From positions 1 through 37,446 of the IMG/VR virus record IMGVR_UViG_3300049489_000326: a stretch of 37,446 nucleotides of DNA. The stretch is one strand, 5' to 3'. The notes below the pieces were generated by a model. It saw only the letters and a list, made by a program, of their open reading frames with translations, ran no database searches and had not been told where the DNA came from. This DNA comes from a virus. Made by a program: the position numbers and the translations under genes. Shown piece by piece: positions 31,847-37,446 of this stretch; position 1 is the stretch's first letter; every line of letters starts with the position of its first letter.

Positions 31847-33552
31847 TCGTCCTTCTCCGCTGCCTCGTCCGCTTCAGCGTCATCGGCTTCGTCGGCTTCG
31901 TCGGCTTCGTCGGGCTTCGCTTGATCGGGCGGAACCGCCTGCACGCGGTTGCGTGCGTCAAGTTCGCGTTGGATCTGGTCATTCTTCTCGGCCAGTTCCT
32001 TCTCGGCCTTGAGCGATTCGAGCAAGAGCCCGACGTTCTCGACACCGAACATCTCGGCCACGAACGAAACGGCCGTGTTGGTATCGATCAACTGTCCCTT
32101 CGCCGCCAAGGCCGCGTTGGTGGCGATTTCGGTGCGTTCGATCGACGGCCGGAAGTACGGCGGCCACTTCAGCGTGACCTCCTCCCCCTTCCCGATCGTG
32201 ACTTCTCCGTACTCGATTCCACCACCGCCCGGCAAGACGGTCTCGCGCTTGGGGAGCTTGATCTTGACCTTCCGACCGATCTTGAGCGCCATTTCGAGTA
32301 GGGTCACGACGCCAGTCTCGCCGTACTGCTCACGGTACAGGTCGGCCTTGTCCATCATGGTCGAGAACTGGCGCTCCACCTCGGCGGCGGTCTTCTCCTT
32401 ACGCTTGGTCCCCTCTGCATCCAGAACGCACTGCGCCAGCGTGAGCGCGCGGTCCTCGAGCGCGGCCATCATCTGAAGACCGATGTCCATCGCGCGCCCG
32501 TTCGACTCCAGCAGGCTCGCACTGCCGCCGGTCTCGACCTGGATCGCACCAGAGCTTCCGCGCTTGATCTCGTCGAAATCGCGATTCGACTCCACGACGG
32601 CGGTCGGGTCCGCGTTTGCCAGCACGGCGTGAAATAGCTGCGACCGGAGCGCGTCGGCGCAAAAGATCATCTCGAACGCGCCGAAGCAATCCGGCTGCCC
32701 GTCCACCGCGTCGTCATTGGGAGTGTTCTGGATCCACACGACCGGACAGAAGCCCAGCCCGTGCGGGACCGACGTGGCGGGATACCGGGACCACTCAGGC
32801 TCTTGAAACTCGTCCGACTTCAAGTCCAACGGGTGCTTCTGCTGACGCTTCGGGTCGTTCACGGGCACGTCCTGCCAGACCGTGTCGGACGTCCCGTCGA
32901 TCACACGCCTGTACCAGAACTTCTCGTCGCGGACGACCTTGGTCTCGCGGTCCGTGACGCGCTTGGTGTACTGGTAGCGCTTGTCCAGCGCGAGCACGTC
33001 TCCTGTGACGGGGTCAAGCACTGGCGTACACCACCGCGCGTCGTGGATGACCAGTTTCGGGCACCCGTTCTGCACCGTGATCTGCACCGCGACGGACCCG
33101 AGCGCACCGCCGACCTGCCGCGCGTATCGCATCCGGGACCAGAAGCGCGTCTTCTTCGCGAACGCGGTCAACCAGTCCGCGGTCTCGTTGTCACCCGGCA
33201 CCAAAATCGTCGGACATCGCCCGCGCGAGAACAGCAGCGACGTGAAGCGATCCACCACCACCTTGGCGATGTAGTACGGAGCGGTCGGGCGCCGATCCAG
33301 AAGCGGGACCTGCCCGGACGCGTCCGTGATCCAGTACCCCGGCGGGAGGTAGTCGCCCAGCACGACGTGCGTGGCAGGCTCACCCGTCCACCCGGTCCTG
33401 CGCGCTTCATACTTGTCGCACGAGTAAAACTGCGCGTACCCGGACAAGGTCTTCTGTCGATCGGTCCCCCATGAGCCGCCGGCCAGTTGAGACGCCCACG
33501 CGGGGATCAGACTGCGCGCCAGGTCGGCGTCCGGGACCGTTCTGCTGCTCAT
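31843..33552 (-). CDS. Portal protein
   Basis: This ~569-residue protein is encoded downstream of the terminase. Portal-type features: an N-terminal region KYEARRTGWTGEPATHV, RPTAPYYIAKVVVDRFTSLL, the central RMRYARQVGGALGSVAVQIT (typical clip/wing region), DALRSQLFHAVLANADPTAV and LAQCVLDAEGTKRKEKTAAE, followed by the crown-like C-terminal helices (EREQF-like positions). The last ~22 residues are acidic and repetitive (DEADEADEADDAEADE). ATG 33552 is preferred over GTG 33588. It forms the dodecameric DNA channel at the capsid vertex. Confidence 0.82.
   Translation of the reverse strand: MSSRTVPDADLARSLIPAWASQLAGGSWGTDRQKTLSGYAQFYSCDKYEARRTGWTGEPATHVVLGDYLPPGYWITDASGQVPLLDRRPTAPYYIAKVVVDRFTSLLFSRGRCPTILVPGDNETADWLTAFAKKTRFWSRMRYARQVGGALGSVAVQITVQNGCPKLVIHDARWCTPVLDPVTGDVLALDKRYQYTKRVTDRETKVVRDEKFWYRRVIDGTSDTVWQDVPVNDPKRQQKHPLDLKSDEFQEPEWSRYPATSVPHGLGFCPVVWIQNTPNDDAVDGQPDCFGAFEMIFCADALRSQLFHAVLANADPTAVVESNRDFDEIKRGSSGAIQVETGGSASLLESNGRAMDIGLQMMAALEDRALTLAQCVLDAEGTKRKEKTAAEVERQFSTMMDKADLYREQYGETGVVTLLEMALKIGRKVKIKLPKRETVLPGGGGIEYGEVTIGKGEEVTLKWPPYFRPSIERTEIATNAALAAKGQLIDTNTAVSFVAEMFGVENVGLLLESLKAEKELAEKNDQIQRELDARNRVQAVPPDQAKPDEADEADEADDAEADEAAEKDE
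31883..31913. repeat. 9-bp tandem repeat in the portal 3' end
   Basis: A unit TCGGCTTCG is repeated about 3.4 times. On the coding strand it encodes (Asp-Glu-Ala) triplets in the acidic portal tail. Such repeats can change in copy number by slippage. Confidence 0.7.
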
Positions 33553-33559
33553 GTGCTCA

Positions 33560-33588
33560 ACTATACCGAAGCGCCGTGTCGGTGCCAC
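33560..33588 (-). promoter_or_regulatory. Candidate promoter just ahead of portal ATG
   Basis: TATAGT (33565-33560, five of six consensus bases) lies 7 nt before the ATG at 33552. A weak -35 GTGGCA lies 17 nt upstream (33588-33583). If active it would make a leaderless transcript, because the start site would be almost at the ATG. The portal gene has no clear Shine-Dalgarno sequence. Confidence 0.3.
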
Positions 33589-33597
33589 ATGGGCGCG

Positions 33598-33678
33598 TCA
33601 TCGCCTCTTGTCCAGCAAAGCCAGCACGGCCGGCGCAACGAACATGAGCGCCAGCACGACCGATCCGAACACGCTCAC
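33598..33678 (-). CDS. 26-residue membrane micro-ORF between terminase and portal
   Basis: A GTG at 33678 overlaps the terminase TGA (GTGA), matching the junction style of this phage. The ORF encodes 26 residues: hydrophobic VVLALMFVAPAVLALL, then basic DKRR. That is one predicted transmembrane helix with a positive-inside end. An ATG at 33696 in the same frame gives 32 residues. It may be a small holin-like or regulatory peptide; function is unknown. Support is from open frame, junction and composition only. Confidence 0.4.
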   Translation of the reverse strand: MSVFGSVVLALMFVAPAVLALLDKRR

Positions 33679-35138
33679 CTGCGCAACTTCGCCCATGACT
33701 TCACGCCGTGGTGGACCTTGGTCTGGCGCGCACCCTCGCGGGCGATCCAGAGCGCCATGAGGTGATCACCTGTATGGGTGCGGGGGTCGTAGTAGAGCGC
33801 CTGCGTCACGCACGCGTGAACCTCAGGGTGCAGGTGCCCCGCCGGATTGTTCGGGATGATCCACTTCCCCGCCTCCATCTCGGCCGCGATCGACTCGATA
33901 CCGAACTCGGGGGAGTGCTTGTTGTTGCCGGTGTTGAACGGCCGCACCGGCACGGCACTTCGTCCTCGCGTGAACTGAAGGATGAACGCCTGCGCGGCGT
34001 TGCTTTCGACGTACACGATCGAGTGAAACCGATCGTGTACGTCGATGATGCGGTCCACGATGTCGGGCCCGGACCACCGCCCCGAAACGACTTCGAGGAT
34101 CTCGCGCGTCTCGTCAGGGTGAATCAGCAGGGTCACGATCGCGGTGAAGTCGGCGCTGTCGCGCTGCGATACCGCCAAGTCCACGCCCGTGATGGTGCGA
34201 TAGCCTTCCGGGAGGGCCGACGTGTTGAGGCGAAGGCACGGATTTCGCCCCTCACCCGCCGCGAGGGCCTTGTCGATCCAGGCACGCTTGAAGCGCGAAT
34301 CTGCATCCGACCGGGCCGTACACATAAGCTGGCGGTTGAACTCCACCACCCCGAGCGCCTCTCTGCGGTCTTGAATGCGCTCGAGCGGCCACTTCGCCGG
34401 CCAGGTCGGCACCCCATCACGAATCACCGGATACCGGACCGCGTACCAGCGCGGCGACCGGGCCCAGTCGTGCATGATGTCGTCCTTATCCCAAGCCGTA
34501 CCGACGCACCACACGCGCGCGTTTTGGGTACAGCGCCCCTCGAGCGTGGACTTGTACCACGCCTTCGTGTCCTCCCGCAGGGCCGCCGACAAGGTGGACT
34601 CGTAGTCGAGGAAGTCATCCAGGATCAGGAGATCAATACGAGAGCCCAGGATGTTGCCGTGAAGGCCACACGTCTGCAAAGTCGGATCCTTCGCGCGCGA
34701 CTTGCGCTGCACGGACAACATCATGGCCGTCCAGGGCATATCCTCGGCGGGCTTGATGTCGGGAAATACCTTCTGGAACTCCGGGCTGTCCAGAATGTAC
34801 TTCGAGATCGCCATGCAGATTTTCTTCGCCATCCCGGCCGTATTGCTCACGATGGCGATACGGATTTCGGGATTGCGCCCAATCTCGTACAGGGCACGAC
34901 AGATCGAAATCTGCGACGTCTTGCCGGCTTCGATGTGGCTCCAAATCAGGACGTTTTTGTGCTGGTCCAGCAGGTCATGCCACTCGTAGTGCATGTCCTG
35001 AAGCACGACCGACGTATGGGTCTCGTCGTCCTTCATGACGTAGCTGGCGAACACGGCCGGGTCGTGCCGCGCGCGCACGATCACGTCCTGCTCGATTTGG
35101 TCCAGCGCCGAAAGGGTCGTGGGATCCAGGTCGTCCAT
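33675..35138 (-). CDS. Terminase large subunit
   Basis: This 487-residue protein has ATPase and nuclease domains. The Walker A region is WSHIEAGKTSQIS with Lys73, and the Walker B is DLLILDDFLDY around residue 169. SNTAGMAKKICMAISKYIL is motif-like coupling sequence. The nuclease domain has TGVDLAVSQRDSADFTAIVT near residue 316, with the first catalytic Asp, and YVESN near residue 376 with a second acidic residue. It cuts and translocates phage DNA into the prohead. A long inverted repeat lies inside the nuclease part (34006-34045). Confidence 0.88.
   Translation of the reverse strand: MDDLDPTTLSALDQIEQDVIVRARHDPAVFASYVMKDDETHTSVVLQDMHYEWHDLLDQHKNVLIWSHIEAGKTSQISICRALYEIGRNPEIRIAIVSNTAGMAKKICMAISKYILDSPEFQKVFPDIKPAEDMPWTAMMLSVQRKSRAKDPTLQTCGLHGNILGSRIDLLILDDFLDYESTLSAALREDTKAWYKSTLEGRCTQNARVWCVGTAWDKDDIMHDWARSPRWYAVRYPVIRDGVPTWPAKWPLERIQDRREALGVVEFNRQLMCTARSDADSRFKRAWIDKALAAGEGRNPCLRLNTSALPEGYRTITGVDLAVSQRDSADFTAIVTLLIHPDETREILEVVSGRWSGPDIVDRIIDVHDRFHSIVYVESNAAQAFILQFTRGRSAVPVRPFNTGNNKHSPEFGIESIAAEMEAGKWIIPNNPAGHLHPEVHACVTQALYYDPRTHTGDHLMALWIAREGARQTKVHHGVKSWAKLRR
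34006..34045. repeat. 15-bp perfect inverted repeat inside terminase gene
   Basis: TCGACGTACACGATC (34006-34020) and GATCGTGTACGTCGA (34031-34045) are exact complements around a 10-nt loop. It is within the coding region for DVHDRFHSIVYVE. A 15-bp perfect palindrome is unlikely by chance, so it may be a regulatory hairpin, a DNA-processing site or a terminator. Confidence 0.65.
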
Positions 35139-35140
35139 GC

Positions 35141-35926
35141 CTACACCGTATCGACCCGAACCCCGAACGTGGGTGCGGCCTTACCGCCTTCGACGACCCG
35201 CAGGGTTGTCTTGCCCTCGGCACGCTCGAGCGCCTTCGCGGCCGACGCGATCCTGATCTTGGCCTCGTTGACGTCGATGTCGCTCTGGGATGAGCCAACT
35301 TCCTTGATGATGTTGGTGGGCTCACCGAAGTGCAGACGCTCAAGCTCCATCACGCCCCGGACGGTCGCGGTCGTCTTGTTGAGCAACTCGTTCGCGGCCT
35401 TGAAGAACTGCATCGTCTCGCCGAGTTTCATCGGCGCCACCACGAGCGGGGGCTTCACGTCAGCCTCGCCGTTCAGGAGCGCGTCTTCGTACTTGGCCCA
35501 CTGCTCAGCCTTGTTGGCCTCGAGTTCGATCCGGTCCCGCATGGTCGCGCCGAGGCGGTCCAGATCCGACACCAGGCGGGTCGCCTGGTTGATCAACAAC
35601 GACGCCATCCCGCGCGCTTGCTTGACCGTCGCGAACTCTTGCGCGCGTGCCTGAACCGCATCCGCACGCGCGCGGGTGCTTTCGTCCTCGCGGGCGCGGC
35701 GCTTCTCCTGCTCGATCCTGGCCAGTTCGGCCCGGCTGGCCTCCTGAATGGCCTGCACTTCGAGCCGGATTGGGCGAAAGCCCTGCTTCGGCCACCCGTC
35801 TTCCCAGCCCGTCTTCGCGACCGCGGGCGTGACCGCAGCCGCGCGTGCGGCCTCACTGTAGCGCGCCGGCGCGGCCGTAAAGGCGTCCACGAGCGCGCGA
35901 TACTGAACGTCGTTGATCCTAGCCAC
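35141..35926 (-). CDS. Terminase small subunit-like protein
   Basis: This ~261-residue protein immediately precedes the large subunit gene. The N-terminus has a helix-turn-helix-like start (RINDVQYRALVDAFTAAPAR, then YSEAARAAAVTPAVAKTGWE), suited for DNA recognition. A long charged coiled region follows (RAELARIEQEKRRAREDEST), as in small terminase oligomers. The C-terminal part has AKIRIASAAKALERAEGKTT. GTG 35926 is preferred; a TTG at 35947 would add 7 residues. It should recognise the packaging site and regulate the large subunit. Confidence 0.65.
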   Translation of the reverse strand: MARINDVQYRALVDAFTAAPARYSEAARAAAVTPAVAKTGWEDGWPKQGFRPIRLEVQAIQEASRAELARIEQEKRRAREDESTRARADAVQARAQEFATVKQARGMASLLINQATRLVSDLDRLGATMRDRIELEANKAEQWAKYEDALLNGEADVKPPLVVAPMKLGETMQFFKAANELLNKTTATVRGVMELERLHFGEPTNIIKEVGSSQSDIDVNEAKIRIASAAKALERAEGKTTLRVVEGGKAAPTFGVRVDTV

Positions 35927-35960
35927 GATCGAAAGCGTGGGGAGCAATTCCGCTCATGTC

Positions 35961-36006
35961 AAACAGCAAAACCCGCCTACGACGGGGAGAACGTCGCGGG
36001 CGGGTT
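35961..36006 (-). terminator. Strong intrinsic terminator after the ferritin gene
   Basis: On the minus strand, AACCCGCC and GGCGGGTT pair (35999-36006 with 35970-35977), with an inner CGACG/CGTCG stem and a 7-nt loop. The stem is followed by TTTTGCTGTTT. It lies between the ferritin stop (36027) and the terminase small subunit start, so it separates two transcription units. Confidence 0.8.
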
Positions 36007-36026
36007 CGCAAACGCGCATGCGTGCG

Positions 36027-36497
36027 TCAGATCAATTGCTCGAACTCGGCCGCGCTCTTGCAAATCCGCGCCGTGCGGAGCAGGTCGAGCGCGCCCGCCT
36101 CCTCCTCGACCTGCTCGGCCAGTTGCAGGCGGGCCCAGATCGCACACGCGGGATCGCCTTCCCGGTCGGCCGTCTCGGCCACACTCGCGATCGTGCGCGT
36201 GACGAGTTTCTCGTGCTCCCAGATCATCTCGGCCAGTTTGACGTAGTCGCTCACGCCGGCGATGCGGTCTTGGGCTCGGTCCGGCATGGTCGCGCGCACG
36301 AGTGAACCGTCCCGGTCGGCGATGTGGGCGATCCACATACGCGCGTGGGCGTGCTCCTCGCTGGCGTGGCCGCGCAGGTCGGCGCCGTACCGGCGCCAGC
36401 CCATCAGGTCAGCCTGCAACGACGCCCAAAGGTACAACTCCGCGCTGAACAGCTCGAGTTCGACCTGCTTGTTGAGAAGATCATTCAGTGTCGCCAT
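36027..36497 (-). CDS. Non-heme ferritin (FtnA-like)
   Basis: This 156-residue protein is a complete ferritin. The first helix has LNKQVELELFSAELYLWAS. The second has HASEEHAHARMWIAHIADRD. The third has IWEHEKLVTRTIASVAE, and the last has WARLQLAEQVEEEAGALDLL. Aligned by eye to E. coli FtnA, the ferroxidase ligands are E15, E48, H51, E96 and E132, with E47, E128 and E131 as the third-site residues, all present. The heme-binding Met of bacterioferritins is absent from the expected position. ATG 36497 has a perfect AAGGAGGT ribosome site. It overlaps the upstream membrane gene by 17 nt. It should oxidise and store iron; ferritins are very unusual in phage genomes. Confidence 0.85.
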   Translation of the reverse strand: MATLNDLLNKQVELELFSAELYLWASLQADLMGWRRYGADLRGHASEEHAHARMWIAHIADRDGSLVRATMPDRAQDRIAGVSDYVKLAEMIWEHEKLVTRTIASVAETADREGDPACAIWARLQLAEQVEEEAGALDLLRTARICKSAAEFEQLI

Positions 36498-36807
36498 CTT
36501 GAACCTCCTTCGGGGGAGGCGGAACAGAGCCTCCCGGCAGTACCGACACGGGCGCGTGCGCGCCAGGCTGCGCCCCAACGAGGCACGTCCCGAGCGCCAA
36601 GATGACGACCAGCCCGAGGTCGCTCCAGTCCTGCACGCCACCAACCTGCTGCGCCACCACGCCCGCCACAGCCGCGATCGTGGCCGGCAACCACCGGTAT
36701 TGCAGCGGCAGAAACTCGTACAGGGGCGCGGCCACCTTCACGTACCGGAGCGCGATCAGGGCCGCCGACGACAGAAACGCCGTAATGACCACGATGTTGA
36801 TTTCCAT
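36481..36807 (-). CDS. Holin-like membrane protein
   Basis: This 108-residue protein has three predicted transmembrane helices: residues ~4-23 (VVITAFLSSAALIALRYV), ~42-57 (WLPATIAAVAGVVAQQV), and ~68-83 (LGLVVILALGTCLVGAQ). The C-terminus is Pro-rich and then acidic (SVPPPPKEVQDGDTE). The size and three-helix layout recall class I holins, but it lies upstream of ferritin and no endolysin is nearby. A transport or anchoring function for the ferritin cassette is an alternative. The ribosome site is weak (GCCGGC). Confidence 0.5.
   Translation of the reverse strand: MEINIVVITAFLSSAALIALRYVKVAAPLYEFLPLQYRWLPATIAAVAGVVAQQVGGVQDWSDLGLVVILALGTCLVGAQPGAHAPVSVLPGGSVPPPPKEVQDGDTE
36503..36519 (-). 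promoter_or_regulatory. Ferritin Shine-Dalgarno with a possible anti-SD hairpin
   Basis: AAGGAGGT (36510-36503) lies 5 nt before the ferritin ATG. CCTCC (minus 36519-36515) just upstream can pair with GGAGG of the SD across a 6-nt loop, hiding it. Translation of the upstream membrane gene could open this stem, which would couple the two genes. Confidence 0.5.
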
Positions 36808-36819
36808 GCCGGCACGTTA

Positions 36820-37059
36820 TCACTGCCGCCACGTCCCGTGAAGGCAAATAGGCGTACAGCCGGGCTCGCAGATCAACAATTTCCGACACGTCCCGCCGGC
36901 GCAGAACGGGCAGGATGGCTCTCGGTAGAGCCATGCCTGGTCGTCCGGAACAGGCACGATCGTCAGGCCCGCCTCCTCGACCTCGTGCGGCCACTGCGCC
37001 GCGTCGAATGCGTCCTCGTCCGGCACGCAGTGAACGGGGTCGAAGGGGAGTTGGATCAT
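36820..37059 (-). CDS. Cys-rich mini-protein (zinc-ribbon-like)
   Basis: This 79-residue protein starts at ATG 37059, which overlaps the upstream stop (ATGA). The first half is acidic and Pro/Asp-rich (VPDEDAFDAAQWPHEVEE). The C-terminal part has seven Cys in total in the protein; CPFCAGGTCRKLLICEPG is a knuckle-like run, followed by CTPIC. It could bind zinc or iron. Its neighbours are membrane proteins and ferritin, so a metal-handling role is possible but not proven. Confidence 0.5.
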   Translation of the reverse strand: MIQLPFDPVHCVPDEDAFDAAQWPHEVEEAGLTIVPVPDDQAWLYREPSCPFCAGGTCRKLLICEPGCTPICLHGTWRQ

Positions 37060-37283
37060 GAACCAGCACCGAACAGGTGATGCAGCATGGTCCCGACAAC
37101 GTACCAGAACGCCACCGAGACGGCCAGGTGCTCCACCATGCCGGTCCAGGCCCACATCTGCCGCGCCTGCCGCTCCAGCAGGTTCACGCGCGGCCACGAC
37201 GTGTGGACCAGCAACCAAACCAGACAACCCGGCGCAACCAAACAGAAAACCGCCACCTTCACGATCACGATTACGAACTTCAT
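37056..37283 (-). CDS. Small membrane protein
   Basis: This 75-residue protein has two hydrophobic segments: residues ~3-25 (FVIVIVKVAVFCLVAPGCL) and ~53-71 (LAVSVAFWYVVGTMLHHLFG). It is the first gene after the AT-richer leader. There is no clear Shine-Dalgarno; the -10-like TATAAG lies 8 nt before the ATG, suggesting a leaderless transcript. Function unknown. It may be a holin-type or anchoring protein. Confidence 0.5.
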   Translation of the reverse strand: MKFVIVIVKVAVFCLVAPGCLVWLLVHTSWPRVNLLERQARQMWAWTGMVEHLAVSVAFWYVVGTMLHHLFGAGS

Positions 37284-37291
37284 ATAGTGAA

Positions 37292-37318
37292 CTTATAAGA
37301 CACCGTGCCGCTTTGCAA
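37292..37318 (-). promoter_or_regulatory. Candidate promoter of the ferritin cassette
   Basis: TATAAG (37297-37292) and TTGCAA (37318-37313) form -10- and -35-like elements with a 15-nt spacer, shorter than optimal. The ATG follows 8 nt after the -10 box. Confidence 0.4.
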
Positions 37319-37446
37319 GGGGTAAAATGACAGCGTGTCGGACAACTCAACACGGCTTAGATAAGAAATCCGGCGTAGTTGCCGGGAAAATCAACAAATC
37401 GTCAGCGATGTTGAAGAAAATTTGAGCCGAACGATCGGTCATATAC
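37319..37446. other. AT-richer non-coding leader
   Basis: This stretch holds no convincing gene. It has a small CCGGC/GCCGG hairpin (37370-37374 with 37381-37385), which on the minus strand is followed by ATTTCTTAT and could be a weak terminator of an upstream unit. Composition is less GC-rich than the genes. It is likely regulatory. Confidence 0.4.

Noticed and set aside
33708-35654. Very long plus-strand open frame (648 codons) opposite the terminase genes
   Set aside because: It is antisense to genes with clear motifs, has an Arg/Gly/Val-biased composition typical of GC-rich antisense frames, and lacks any recognisable domain.
35957-35962. Perfect TTGACA ahead of the terminase small subunit
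   Set aside because: No acceptable -10 element occurs at 15-19 nt; the best matches have only two or three consensus bases, so a promoter was not called.
36498-36644. N-terminal extension of the ferritin frame (49 residues)
   Set aside because: The extension is Arg/Ser-rich shadow sequence of the upstream membrane gene; the ATG at 36497 has a perfect Shine-Dalgarno sequence.
37060-37353. 98-residue N-terminal extension of the Cys-rich protein
   Set aside because: The extension overlaps the small membrane gene in another frame and is shadow-like; ATG 37059 forms an ATGA junction with the upstream stop.

Overview
The window is a late structural region of a contractile-tailed bacteriophage (myovirus morphotype) or a prophage of one. 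It is GC-rich, with an unknown host. All convincing genes (44) lie on the minus strand, so the functional order runs from the right end of the window to the left. Genes are packed with ATGA, GTGA, TGATG or TAATG junctions, which implies extensive translational coupling. No tRNA, integrase, repressor, DNA polymerase, endolysin, CRISPR array or insertion sequence was seen.

Layout in the direction of transcription. (1) 37.45-36.03 kb: an AT-richer leader with a candidate promoter, then a four-gene accessory cassette: a small membrane protein, a Cys-rich mini-protein, a holin-like membrane protein and a complete non-heme ferritin with all ferroxidase ligands. It closes with a strong intrinsic terminator. 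(2) 35.93-31.35 kb: packaging genes (small and large terminase, portal), a 26-residue membrane ORF between terminase and portal, and a small unknown gene. (3) 31.36-18.25 kb: an unusually long block between portal and scaffold. It holds a zinc-ribbon-like protein, a GT-A-like glycosyltransferase, a gpF/gp7-like minor head protein and a run of adhesin-type virion proteins: kelch-like propeller, 21-residue repeats, Ig/Fn3-like domains, leucine-rich repeats and LamG-like lectin domains. Two genes in this block are paralogues. One gene carries an apparent 1-nt frameshift. (4) 18.2-14.5 kb: decoration-like protein, scaffold, major capsid protein and head-tail connector genes. Two long hairpins follow the capsid gene. 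(5) 14.5-9.5 kb: neck and tail-terminator candidates, sheath, tube, and a tail assembly chaperone pair with a -1 frameshift. (6) 9.5 kb to the left end: tape measure, LysM tail protein, hub, spike, gp25-like wedge, baseplate J, a gpI-like wedge and a glycine-rich fibre-like protein.

How it works together: terminase packages DNA through the portal into a scaffold-built capsid. The connector proteins join this to a sheath/tube tail of about 0.1 micrometre, inferred from the 717-residue tape measure. The baseplate carries a gp25-like wedge, hub, spike and LysM protein. The adhesin block sits among head genes rather than after the baseplate, so its products may be head-attached fibres or decorations (inference). 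The most novel elements are the ferritin cassette with its own promoter and terminator, and the head-proximal adhesin/glycosyltransferase block. Functional calls are from reading translated sequence and gene order only; no database search was possible.
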